Source: a virus. Taken from it: a DNA stretch of 57,117 nt. Made by a program: the position numbers and the translations under genes. The notes under the pieces are model-generated. The model worked only from the letters and a program-made list of their open reading frames with translations, searched no databases and was not told where the DNA came from. The stretch is taken from positions 1-57,117 of the IMG/VR virus record IMGVR_UViG_3300037096_000048; one strand, written 5' to 3'. Shown here piece by piece: positions 47,330-55,022 of this stretch; position 1 is the first letter of the stretch, and each line of letters starts with the position of its first letter.

Positions 47330-49447
47330 ATGGAAAAGCTAATAGTAATCAGGACTGAAGCTGACTTATATCAACTTCAGGAATATCTCAAAGATAAAGA
47401 ATACATAGCCTTTGATACGGAAACCACAGGAGTCAACAAGGAAGACCACGTCATAGGCTTTTCGGTCTGCGCTGATATTGAAGTTGGGTCTTATGTCATC
47501 TGCAAATATTGGGACTCTATCAACCAGAAGTTGATAGATCTATCACCCGCCCTGTCAATATTAGCCTTCATGCGGTCGATAGAAAATAAGTCCTTGATCA
47601 TGCACAATGCAGTGTTGGACTGTTCTATGGTCAACAACAACTTCGGTATTGACTTGATGCCCTCTGTGCATACTGATACCATGTTGCTTGCTCATTTGCT
47701 AAACGAAAACCGCCGTGTAGGGTTGAAAGAACTCGCTATAAGTATCTACGGCGAGTCTTCTAAAAAAGAACAAATTGAGATGAAAGCCAGTGTAGCAGCT
47801 AACGGCGGAGTGCTCACTAAGGACAAATACGAACTATACAAGGCCGATGCTGACCTGATAGCACAATACGGTGCTAAAGATGCAATCCTCACTCTCAAAC
47901 TGTTCTATCACCTTGTTCCGGAGTTATATGAGCAACATTTAGACAAATTCTTCTATAAATACGAGACTATGCCCCTACTCAGAGGCCCCACGTACGAGCT
48001 GAATACCACCGGTCTACAGGTTGATCCCGTGAAGCTGGAGAAACTCCGCTGTGAGCTGGATGCGGAATGCATCGAAGCAAAGGCTTTCATACTCCGCGAA
48101 ATTGACGCCCACGTCAAAAGCAAGTACCCAGGCACCGGCAAGACCAACTATTTCAACATAGGCGCTTGCCAGCAACTTGCGTGGCTATTATTCGGGCAAT
48201 TAGGCAATGAATTCAATAATTTGACTGATGTTGGCCGTCAAGTCTGTAAGGTTCTGCAGCTTAAAATACCATACACGCCTAGTGCCAAGCGTGAATTCAT
48301 ACGCGTAGTACAAGAAAACAAAGGCCGAGTATGGCAAAAGGGTACGCTAGATGCCAAAACTGGCAAAATGAGCCGCCCTAAGAAAGTCTCTGATCCCTGG
48401 GCCTACATGACTAGCGGCAAAGTTACGCTGGGCAAGATGGCAGGCAAGTACCGCTGGGTGGCAAAGCTATTAGAGTACAGGAAAGCTCAGAAGTTACTTG
48501 GAACTTACGTCGAAGGCATCCAAGGCCGCATGAAGTACAATGTCATCCGGCCTAGCTTTCTGCAGCACGGCACTACGTCCGGAAGATACAGCTCAAAACT
48601 TCCAAACTTTCAGAATCTTCCTAGGGAAGACAAACGCGTAAAGTCCTGTATTATTGCTCGAAAAGGGAAGGTATTTGTAGGGGCCGACTATTCTCAGTTA
48701 GAGCCTAGAGTGTTCGCCAGTATCAGCCAAGATGAAACGCTAATGGCCTGCTTTGCCTCCGGTGAAGATTTCTACAGCGTAATCGGCGCCCCTATCTTTG
48801 GCATTCACGGTCTCAGTCTGTTCAAGGACGATCCAAATAGTTTCGCAAAGAAATATCCAGGATTGCGGGACAGAGCTAAGGTGCTAGCCTTAGCCACGCC
48901 ATATGGCCGCACAGCTGCCCAGCAGGCCGCCGCAATGGAGATCTCGATGGAGGAGTCACGAGACCTCATTGACCGCTACTTCACTGCCTATCCGGCCGTA
49001 GAGGCCATGATGTTGGAAAGCCATGAACAGGCTAAACTATATGGCATTGTTCACAGTTTATATGGACGACCCAGACGCATGCCGCAAGCCATGGGCATAC
49101 CAAAGTTGTTTGGAAAAACTGCGCATGCAGATTTACCTTATGACTATCGTAACCTATTGAATCTTGCAATGAATCACAGAGTACAGAGCACGGCATCAAG
49201 TATCATGAACCGCGCCGCCATCTCTTTTTGGAACATTTGCCATAAACTATCGGAAAGCGACAGTATGTGGGCAGATATTAGACTAGTGATGCAGGTCCAC
49301 GATGAGCTGATAGTAGAATGCCCGGAAGAAATTGCCGTTGAAGTAGCAGATTCTCTTAAATATGCCATGGAGAACACCAGCATTCTACCCGGTGTAGCGT
49401 TGATAACTAAACCTGTAATAGCCAATAATCTAGGAGATTTAAAGTGA
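47330..49447 (+). CDS. DNA polymerase I-type (family A) replicative polymerase
   Basis: The 705-residue protein has an N-terminal 3'-5' exonuclease with FDTETTGVN (about 25-33), MHNAVLDCSM and AKDAILTLKL. The polymerase domain has motif A DYSQLEPRVFA (about 453-463), motif B RDRAKVLALATPYG (about 513-526) and motif C VHDELIVE (about 655-662). There is no 5'-3' exonuclease domain, as usual for phage replicases. The motif A residue after the catalytic region and the motif B aromatic are present in normal form. It overlaps the reductase gene by four bases. Confidence 0.93.
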   Translation: MEKLIVIRTEADLYQLQEYLKDKEYIAFDTETTGVNKEDHVIGFSVCADIEVGSYVICKYWDSINQKLIDLSPALSILAFMRSIENKSLIMHNAVLDCSMVNNNFGIDLMPSVHTDTMLLAHLLNENRRVGLKELAISIYGESSKKEQIEMKASVAANGGVLTKDKYELYKADADLIAQYGAKDAILTLKLFYHLVPELYEQHLDKFFYKYETMPLLRGPTYELNTTGLQVDPVKLEKLRCELDAECIEAKAFILREIDAHVKSKYPGTGKTNYFNIGACQQLAWLLFGQLGNEFNNLTDVGRQVCKVLQLKIPYTPSAKREFIRVVQENKGRVWQKGTLDAKTGKMSRPKKVSDPWAYMTSGKVTLGKMAGKYRWVAKLLEYRKAQKLLGTYVEGIQGRMKYNVIRPSFLQHGTTSGRYSSKLPNFQNLPREDKRVKSCIIARKGKVFVGADYSQLEPRVFASISQDETLMACFASGEDFYSVIGAPIFGIHGLSLFKDDPNSFAKKYPGLRDRAKVLALATPYGRTAAQQAAAMEISMEESRDLIDRYFTAYPAVEAMMLESHEQAKLYGIVHSLYGRPRRMPQAMGIPKLFGKTAHADLPYDYRNLLNLAMNHRVQSTASSIMNRAAISFWNICHKLSESDSMWADIRLVMQVHDELIVECPEEIAVEVADSLKYAMENTSILPGVALITKPVIANNLGDLK

Positions 49448-51075
49448 ATTCGTTTTCAAAGCGCATCATGGAACAGAAGTACAGCCACACGCTGCCAGAC
49501 GGTACCAAAGAGACATGGCCGGATATTGCTAAGCGGGTAGTACAAAATGTAATGGGCGCAGTTTCTTGTAGCAAAAACTTGACATCTGAGATAGAAAACC
49601 TAATAGTTTCAAAGAAGTTTATCCCGGGGGGACGGTATCTCTATGCCGCTGGAAGACCCTTCCACCAGACCCAAAACTGTCTCCTACTCCGCGCCGAAGA
49701 CTCCAGGGAAGGCTGGGCCGACTTGATGCGAAAATGCACAATGGCCCTTATGACTGGCGCAGGCATTGGCATAGATTACAGCGCTATCCGGGCTGAAGGC
49801 CGCCTAGTGCGAAAGACTGGCGGCGTAGCCACCGGGCCTATATCTCTGGCTAAGATGATCAACGAGGCAGGGAGGGGCATCATGCAGGGAGGGTCTAGGC
49901 GTTCAGCCATATGGGCTGGACTTAATTGGAAGCATCCCGATATACACAAATTCATTACCGCCAAGAACTGGATACCAGAAGTTCGGGCCATGAAAGCTAA
50001 AGACTTTAATTTCCCAGCCGACCTAGACGGGACGAATGTATCTGTACAACTCGATGAAGAATTTTTCAACGCATATCATGATGATACGCACTTACATAAT
50101 GCTTTAGCCCACGGAGTGTATTGGGCTACAGTGAGACAAATGCTCAAGACTGCAGAGCCAGGTTTCTCGGTGGACACTGGCGCCAATACCGGGGAGACTC
50201 TTAGAAATGCTTGCACTGAAATAACTTCCCGAGATGATTCAGATATATGTAATTTAGGCAGTATTAATCTAGCAGAAATTGACAGTTTGGAAGACATGGA
50301 GCGCGCAGTTGAACTCGGCACGGCATTCTTGCTAGCCGGAACTCTCTATAGTGACGTGCCGTACTCCCGGGTGGATAGTGTCAGGTCAAAGAATCGTCGG
50401 CTAGGGCTTGGCCTGATGGGCATCCACGAATGGTTACTAAAGAACGGGCGCAGGTATGGACCTGATCAAGTACTAAACCATTACTTAGATATATATGCCG
50501 GGTCATGCAGGCATGCTTATAATTATGCCAGTGATTGGGAGATAAGTACTCCGGTGAAAACTAGGGCTATAGCTCCTACCGGCACCATAGGCATATTGGC
50601 AAACACCACTACAGGGATTGAGCCGGTGTTCTGTGCAGCCTACAAGCGCCGTTACCTTAAAGGCTTCAGCTGGCATTACGAGTATGTAATAGATCCCACG
50701 GCTAAGCGGCTTGTAGACCAAGGCATTGACCCGGACAGCATCGAGGATGCCTATAGCCTCGCCGAAGACGTTGAGCGTAGGTTAGCCTTCCAGGCTCACG
50801 TACAGCAGTACGTTGACCACGCCATATCCAGCACGGTGAATCTGCCAGCCTGGGGCTCTGAACTGAACAATGATGACCGCGTGAAGTCCTTTGGCGACAT
50901 GCTAATGAAGTACTTGCCTAAGCTGCGGGGCATGACAGTATACCCAGACGGTGCGCGCGGCGGGCAGCCGTTGACTAGCGTGGCATACAAGACAGCTGTG
51001 AAGCATACGGGTGAAGTTTTCGAGGAAGCTATTGATATGTGCGAGTTAACGAAAGGTGGAAGTTGTGGAAGTTAA
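49444..51075 (+). CDS. nrdJ: Class II (B12-dependent) ribonucleotide reductase
   Basis: The 543-residue reductase converts ribonucleotides to deoxyribonucleotides with adenosylcobalamin, independent of oxygen. Seen: TQNC with the first redox Cys at 79, TGAGIGIDYSAIR, NACTEI with the radical-site Cys and flanking Asn and Glu, DICNLGSIN with the partner Cys, and APTGTIGILANTT for phosphate binding. The C-terminal pair MCELTKGGSCGS probably reloads the active site. No second subunit gene is present, as expected for class II. It is coupled to the polymerase and the dUTPase. Confidence 0.85.
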   Translation: MNSFSKRIMEQKYSHTLPDGTKETWPDIAKRVVQNVMGAVSCSKNLTSEIENLIVSKKFIPGGRYLYAAGRPFHQTQNCLLLRAEDSREGWADLMRKCTMALMTGAGIGIDYSAIRAEGRLVRKTGGVATGPISLAKMINEAGRGIMQGGSRRSAIWAGLNWKHPDIHKFITAKNWIPEVRAMKAKDFNFPADLDGTNVSVQLDEEFFNAYHDDTHLHNALAHGVYWATVRQMLKTAEPGFSVDTGANTGETLRNACTEITSRDDSDICNLGSINLAEIDSLEDMERAVELGTAFLLAGTLYSDVPYSRVDSVRSKNRRLGLGLMGIHEWLLKNGRRYGPDQVLNHYLDIYAGSCRHAYNYASDWEISTPVKTRAIAPTGTIGILANTTTGIEPVFCAAYKRRYLKGFSWHYEYVIDPTAKRLVDQGIDPDSIEDAYSLAEDVERRLAFQAHVQQYVDHAISSTVNLPAWGSELNNDDRVKSFGDMLMKYLPKLRGMTVYPDGARGGQPLTSVAYKTAVKHTGEVFEEAIDMCELTKGGSCGS

Positions 51076-51487
51076 ATTTAAAAAGTTGCATCTTGACGCG
51101 GTTATCCCGTCCTACTCAACTCACGGCGACGCAGGCATGGACATCAAGGCCGTGTCCGGAGCTATTTATAGTTGTCTTAATGACTTTGTAGAGTATAAGA
51201 CAGGACTCGCCGTTGAAATTCCTGAAGGATATGTGGGACTTATTTATCCTAGATCGTCTATATCTAAGTACACGGTGCTCTTGACTAATTCTGTGGGAGT
51301 TATCGATGCCGGGTTTAGAGGCGAAATATGCTTTAGATTTATGAAGTACGGCTCTAAGGTTTACTGTAAAGGCGATAGGATCGGTCAAATAATTATTATG
51401 CCTTGTCTTAAAATCATTCCTGTCGAAGCCACAGAGCTATCTGAAACTATTAGAGGAACAGGCGCTTACGGCTCATCCGGAAAATAA
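51065..51487 (+). CDS. dut: dUTPase
   Basis: The 140-residue trimeric-type dUTP pyrophosphatase has all five motifs: HGDAGMDIKA, YPRSSISKY, GVIDAGFRGEI, GDRIGQIIIMP and RGTGAYGSSGK. It lowers dUTP and supplies dUMP for dTMP synthesis. GTG at 51065 is preferred over GTG at 51056 because AAGGTGG then sits at good distance; it overlaps the reductase stop. The 27-bp repeat begins at the end of this gene. Confidence 0.93.
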   Translation: MEVKFKKLHLDAVIPSYSTHGDAGMDIKAVSGAIYSCLNDFVEYKTGLAVEIPEGYVGLIYPRSSISKYTVLLTNSVGVIDAGFRGEICFRFMKYGSKVYCKGDRIGQIIIMPCLKIIPVEATELSETIRGTGAYGSSGK

Positions 51488-51507
51488 TCATTCTTGACAC
51501 AGTTGTG
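51481..51507 (+). repeat. 27-bp direct repeat, copy 2 (TTGACA-containing)
   Basis: This matches 9889-9915 at 25 of 27 positions and contains TTGACACAGTTGTG (51494-51507). It spans the dUTPase stop codon and lies 44 bases before a 34-residue membrane protein gene. No -10 with standard spacing is visible downstream in either copy. Confidence 0.6.
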
Positions 51508-51551
51508 TGGCAGGTATCAGTCTGTCATGCTGGATTTAAGAGAGGTGCAAA

Positions 51552-51656
51552 ATGACCAAAATTAAAAGCGCCATAGTGTCCTTGCTAGTTATAGCTCTGA
51601 CCGGGCTGATCGTAGGTAGTTTAATGACTGTGCTTGTAGCTATAATGTTCAAATAA
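51552..51656 (+). CDS. 34-residue membrane micropeptide
   Basis: ATG at 51552 follows an AGAGGTG site. The peptide is one hydrophobic span (IVSLLVIALTGLIVGSLMTVLVAIMF) with basic ends (MTKIKS and FK). It lies directly after the second 27-bp repeat, just as the 49-residue membrane protein at 10025 follows the first. The function is unknown. Confidence 0.55.
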   Translation: MTKIKSAIVSLLVIALTGLIVGSLMTVLVAIMFK

Positions 51657-51670
51657 AAAGGAGACTCCAT

Positions 51671-51871
51671 ATGACTGTATATGAAAAACACGCGTATAAC
51701 CCATATTGCGACTGCTACCGCTGCCATAAGATTGGCGAGGGATACAACCCAATCGATATTGACGCCTTTATCAGCGGTGAAATGCCCACCAATGCCGTGA
51801 AATCCAATGTAGTTTATATCAACTTCAAAACCAAGAAACCGCCGAGAATCATTGGGAGAACTCATGTTTAA
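51671..51871 (+). CDS. Small Cys-rich protein (66 aa)
   Basis: The 66-residue protein has an AGGAGA site. NPYCDCYRCHKIGEG near the N-terminus gives three Cys and a His in a short span, a likely metal-binding knuckle; the rest is basic (FKTKKPPRIIGRTHV). It overlaps the next gene by eight bases. No family is recognised. Confidence 0.6.
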   Translation: MTVYEKHAYNPYCDCYRCHKIGEGYNPIDIDAFISGEMPTNAVKSNVVYINFKTKKPPRIIGRTHV

Positions 51872-52280
51872 CGTAGGGGATATAGTTGAAGTTAATCCCT
51901 ACACTCTGCTCCTCCACAGCAACTTATTTTTACAGCTTAATCAACTTTACGTGGTCGTGGCAATAGGCAGTATAAATTCAGATATAGTTTATATCGGCAA
52001 TTGGGGCTGCGTTGGACCTGGGGTGCCTATTTCTGCAACATTTCTGCAGCTTTGTGTAGCTCCACACAATTCACCTATTTCCTGGGATGACGCTTTACGT
52101 TTGGTGAATTCTTTGGATGATATCGCGCAAGCATTGCCGAAATTGACAATGCACACTGTGGCCCGCTATCGCGGATTCACCGAGTCATACGACTACTGCA
52201 CGGTATGCGATAAAAAAGACACTAATGTGTGGGAATCGGAAACAACATTAGCAAGCATGGACTGTAAAGGTCATAAATAA
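51864..52280 (+). CDS. Hypothetical protein with a C-terminal zinc-finger-like end
   Basis: The protein has 138 residues; start 51864 (GGGAGA upstream). The N-terminus MFNVGDIVEVNPYTLL suggests a small beta barrel like those at 31829 and 34193. The C-terminus has YCTVCDKKDTNVW and later MDCKGHK, together able to form a C-x2-C...C-x2-H metal site. It is the last gene before the promoter at 52321. The function is unknown. Confidence 0.6.
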   Translation: MFNVGDIVEVNPYTLLLHSNLFLQLNQLYVVVAIGSINSDIVYIGNWGCVGPGVPISATFLQLCVAPHNSPISWDDALRLVNSLDDIAQALPKLTMHTVARYRGFTESYDYCTVCDKKDTNVWESETTLASMDCKGHK

Positions 52281-52320
52281 CAATAACTTATCTAATAGGC
52301 AAAATAGACCTATGTAATAG

Positions 52321-52349
52321 TTGACACTATGCAAAATATGTTGTATAGT
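52321..52349 (+). promoter_or_regulatory. Strong sigma-70 promoter before the packaging-region genes
   Basis: TTGACA (52321-52326), exactly 17 bases, then TATAGT (52344-52349). The start point should fall near 52356, and the first in-frame ATG is at 52357, so the transcript would begin at or within a base or two of the start codon (leaderless). A small inverted repeat ATAGG/CCTAT at 52295-52313 lies just upstream. Confidence 0.8.
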
Positions 52350-52356
52350 CTTAACT

Positions 52357-52746
52357 ATGATGACCTTTATTGAAAAACTAACCAAGTTACTTCGTCAGAT
52401 CAGGGGCTTATTTCCCTCCCAAGTCCCACAGGGTATTACTGAATTCGAGCAATGGGCTGCCAGCATTGCCGCTACCTGGCATCTGCCCACGGCGGACCTG
52501 AATTCTATCAAGTCTACCCTAGCCGTGATAGTCATGCATATGGGTCCAAAGGACGATTCTAAATCCAAGTACCACTTTGTCCGCACTTTCAGAGCCGGTG
52601 CCGCAAAGCAAATCGCCAGCGCTGTGTTCACTGATATTAAGAATACCCAAGCCACAACGGCCCAGAAAGCCCTTGAAGCTAAACCCGCTGAAGCTACAGC
52701 TGTCATTCCCACGGCGGTAGCTACAAGTGGATCAAAAGCATTCTAA
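52357..52746 (+). CDS. Hypothetical protein (129 aa), probably leaderless
   Basis: Start ATG 52357 (or 52360) is set by the promoter: the frame is open upstream from a TTG, but that TTG is the -35 box itself. The 129 residues form a helical domain (FIEKLTKLLRQIRGLFPS, FEQWAASIAATWHLPTAD, GAAKQIASAVFTDIKN) and an Ala/Thr-rich tail. It is rich in basic residues early on. The function is unknown; a regulator or packaging accessory is possible by position. Confidence 0.65.
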   Translation: MMTFIEKLTKLLRQIRGLFPSQVPQGITEFEQWAASIAATWHLPTADLNSIKSTLAVIVMHMGPKDDSKSKYHFVRTFRAGAAKQIASAVFTDIKNTQATTAQKALEAKPAEATAVIPTAVATSGSKAF

Positions 52747-53155
52747 GCAGAAATTCTATGAAACGGAAGCTTTCAAAGAGCTTGAAATCAAGTGGAAAAA
52801 ACGCCTTGAACGCTCCGGTTTCGACGATATTGAGTACGAAGGCGGCTGCCTTAAAAAACCCGCCTGCGGGCTCTTCATCACAAAATCAAACGGTAGAGAT
52901 TACAAACTCCGAAAAGTACATTACGATTCAGTCGAAGATTACTATCGTTTGGCGGGACAGTTCTTGTATGATTATACCTTTGCAAACTCTAAAGAAAAAC
53001 TCATCTGGAAACTACACGCTGAAGGTATCAGTCAAAGAAATATAGTCATAGCATTGAGCAAGAAAGGTATCCATACGTACAAACTTCAAGTACATAACTT
53101 ATTGCAAATGTTAGAGAATGAGATGATAAATAAGTGCAAAAGCACAAAGATTTAA
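52727..53155 (+). CDS. Helix-turn-helix protein, small-terminase or regulator candidate
   Basis: The 142-residue protein starts with GTG inside the end of the previous gene (20-base overlap). Residues about 90-125 read LIWKLHAEGISQRNIVIALS followed by KKGIHTYKLQVHNLLQMLE, a good helix-turn-helix with a recognition helix. The N-terminal part is charged, with a small Cys-containing core (GGCLKKPACGLF). DNA recognition for packaging or late control are both possible; the gene at 54395 is a rival for small terminase. Confidence 0.6.
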   Translation: MDQKHSKQKFYETEAFKELEIKWKKRLERSGFDDIEYEGGCLKKPACGLFITKSNGRDYKLRKVHYDSVEDYYRLAGQFLYDYTFANSKEKLIWKLHAEGISQRNIVIALSKKGIHTYKLQVHNLLQMLENEMINKCKSTKI

Positions 53156-53538
53156 TCACCACTCGTGCCAATCTCCCTGGTGATCACGCATTCATCATGG
53201 CTACTTGGTTGCGCGGTGCCTACTTTGGCAACCCTTGGTTTAATCTTATACCCATGACTATTTACATGCTGTCCTATCATACGTTCTTGGAAAATTTACT
53301 GCAGCTCCCCGGCGTAGTGGTTAAAGTTGCATGCCTCCGGGAAGACCCTGATGTAATCTTGGGCTATAGCGTAAGTTGTGGCACTAGATTACATTGGGTA
53401 TTTGTTAAGTCCGCGTGGCGCAAGATCGGCATAGGCCGTAGTCTGTTACCTGAAAAACTAGAGTCTGTATCTCATATAACTGAAGTAGGCCGAAGCCTGC
53501 TTAAAAAGTGTCCGTCTGTCATCTTTAACCCATTCTGA
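53134..53538 (+). CDS. GNAT-like acetyltransferase
   Basis: The 134-residue protein has a GTG start overlapping the previous gene by 22 bases. LREDPDVILGYSVSCGTRLHWVFVKSAWRKIGIGRSLL contains the GNAT beta4 strand and the R/Q-x-x-G-x-G/A loop (RKIGIGRS), so acetyl-CoA binding is likely. The target is unknown; phage GNATs can modify host proteins or tRNA-linked amino acids. It is the second GNAT-fold gene of this genome, after the motif-poor one at 18593. Confidence 0.65.
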   Translation: MQKHKDLITTRANLPGDHAFIMATWLRGAYFGNPWFNLIPMTIYMLSYHTFLENLLQLPGVVVKVACLREDPDVILGYSVSCGTRLHWVFVKSAWRKIGIGRSLLPEKLESVSHITEVGRSLLKKCPSVIFNPF

Positions 53539-53551
53539 AAGGAATAAGTCT

Positions 53552-53830
53552 ATGCAAGCCGTCCCTAGTTTTAAAGCCCCCAGAACACACGAGCAGATCA
53601 CAAATGAATACCAGAACCTCGCCCTCAAGGCCGGTGATCTCGGCTACAAGATTGAATGCTTTGAAAAGGATCTTGAGCAAGTCTATGAGCAAATGCGCAA
53701 TCTGAACTTTGAATTTGTGGCGGCAAACAATGCCAAAGCTGAGGCAGAGAATGCAGCTAAGGCCGCAGCCGCTAAACCAGTCGTATCTGTAGTTGCAGAC
53801 CCTACCCCCGTGTTGAAAGAGGAAGGCTGA
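53552..53830 (+). CDS. Coiled-coil hypothetical protein (92 aa)
   Basis: The 92-residue protein has an AAAGGAA site. Residues 12-75 are one long amphipathic helix (KAGDLGYKIECFEKDLEQVY, KAEAENAAKAAAA), ending in a Pro/Val-rich tail. It is likely an oligomeric helical protein. No family is recognised. Confidence 0.6.
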   Translation: MQAVPSFKAPRTHEQITNEYQNLALKAGDLGYKIECFEKDLEQVYEQMRNLNFEFVAANNAKAEAENAAKAAAAKPVVSVVADPTPVLKEEG

Positions 53831-53832
53831 AA

Positions 53833-54162
53833 ATGAAACGTAAAGTATTGTCCGCCCGACTGCATGATATGAAGTTCGTTATCGCTGGCATGGGTCAGCT
53901 GGAAACCGTGTTGCCGCCCCAGCGCAAGACCTACCCAGGGCTTGAAATGTGGTATGATGGTTCCATCCTATGCCTAATGATCGCTGGCAAGCCCTATGGT
54001 ATCCCTTTGGCTAATGTGATGCTCATGGAGTTTGGTCCGGAAGAATTACTCCCGTGTGTATCAGTGGACTCCAATAATTTGCGTAGTCCACAGTCCTCGT
54101 TCGTCATGACAGACCAAGCACGTTATGACAATGAGCAAGCTGGGATCACTCGGAAAGTATGA
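53833..54162 (+). CDS. Hypothetical protein (109 aa)
   Basis: The 109-residue alpha/beta protein (KFVIAGMGQLETVLPPQRK, MWYDGSILCLMIAGKPYGIP, NVMLMEFGPEELLP) has an even spread of hydrophobic strands. It begins three bases after the previous stop and overlaps the next gene by ATGA. A short C-terminal stretch is polar and probably disordered. No family is recognised. Confidence 0.6.
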   Translation: MKRKVLSARLHDMKFVIAGMGQLETVLPPQRKTYPGLEMWYDGSILCLMIAGKPYGIPLANVMLMEFGPEELLPCVSVDSNNLRSPQSSFVMTDQARYDNEQAGITRKV

Positions 54163-54398
54163 TTGAATACAGGAACAATATGAAATCTCCACTTAGTCAT
54201 GCTGTGAAAGTTCTGGTAAAAAAATTATCGAAAGACCCAGACTATTATATGTTGTGGCAGTCTAACATAGCGATGGCATTTAAAGACGAATGTAGCCGCA
54301 GAAACATAGGGAGTAAAATTAGGATTCACGATGCCGCTAATGTTGCCGCTAAGTACTTCTTGAATCTTCTTATCCTCGATGTATCTAAGAAATCATGA
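54159..54398 (+). CDS. Small basic hypothetical protein (79 aa)
   Basis: The 79-residue helical, Lys/Asn-rich protein (HAVKVLVKKLSKDPDYYMLW, IRIHDAANVAAKYFLNLLI) is coupled by ATGA on both sides. The pattern is that of a small DNA-interacting or assembly factor, without a specific motif. No family is recognised. Confidence 0.55.
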   Translation: MIEYRNNMKSPLSHAVKVLVKKLSKDPDYYMLWQSNIAMAFKDECSRRNIGSKIRIHDAANVAAKYFLNLLILDVSKKS

Positions 54399-54718
54399 CC
54401 GAATACAAGTCTATCAAGAACACCAAGGGGCAATATGAGAAGGTTGCTGTAGAAATCCCCCCAGAACCGCCTAGTATCCTCCCGGTGTCAAATGATGACT
54501 TGTGCATTGACACCCTACTCAAGTCCAGTCTAGGAGCCATAGATAGACTCTTAAAGCTGATATGGACCGACGTATCACACGGTAGCATTGACCGGGCTAC
54601 CGTGCAAAATCTTAAGGATGTCGTATCCATGCTCTTAGAGCTGAAGAAGAAAGAGCAAGATATGCTGGATATGCTACCCGATGCAGACCTGAAGAAACTA
54701 GCTGAAGATGTTGATTAG
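54395..54718 (+). CDS. Candidate small terminase or helical adaptor (107 aa)
   Basis: In this 107-residue protein, the N-terminal 45 residues are Pro-rich and flexible, then a helical bundle follows (LLKSSLGAIDRLLKLIWTDV, DVVSMLLELKKKEQDML), with an acidic end (LKKLAEDVD). Helical oligomerisation domains of this type, two genes before the large terminase, are typical of small terminase subunits, but no DNA-binding motif is clear. The HTH protein at 52727 is the alternative. Confidence 0.45.
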   Translation: MTEYKSIKNTKGQYEKVAVEIPPEPPSILPVSNDDLCIDTLLKSSLGAIDRLLKLIWTDVSHGSIDRATVQNLKDVVSMLLELKKKEQDMLDMLPDADLKKLAEDVD

Positions 54719-55022
54719 CGTCCACCATAAAATAGACTGTGAAGTAGACGGAAAGCCCAGACAACTCACAGTAGAAGAATACGGACGCGGCGGCACTAAA
54801 TCGCCTGAGATGTGGGTTATTGTCTGCGATGGAAAACGCTACGTCCCTAGAGCACAAAGACTAGCGCGAATAACAGTTACACTAAACGGCTTATTTAAGA
54901 TTGTCTATGCTCCAGCAGGACTCTTTAAAGACTTGGTCTACAAAACGAATCCTTTCATGGAGATGATTCCCAAAAACGAAACTTGGGGGGGAAAGTACAT
55001 CAGGCTGCCGGATGCTGACTAA
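54708..55022 (+). CDS. Small protein with a copy of the capsid N-terminal motif
   Basis: The 104-residue protein overlaps the previous gene by eleven bases and the large terminase by eleven. Residues 1-60 form a beta-rich unit (CEVDGKPRQLTVEEYGRGG, WVIVCDGKRYV). Residues about 72-102 read FKDLVYKTNPFMEMIPKNE then GGKYIRLP, matching the major capsid protein N-terminus (MQDLVYKENPFLALVPKNE then AGKYIPVP). The DNA of the two copies has diverged, so the copy is old. It may dock on the same partner as the capsid N-terminus; this is inference. Confidence 0.65.
   Translation: MLISVHHKIDCEVDGKPRQLTVEEYGRGGTKSPEMWVIVCDGKRYVPRAQRLARITVTLNGLFKIVYAPAGLFKDLVYKTNPFMEMIPKNETWGGKYIRLPDAD

Noticed and set aside
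52321-52356. Start of the 52357 gene at TTG 52321
   Set aside because: That TTG is part of the -35 hexamer, so translation from it is not possible on the transcript made by this promoter.
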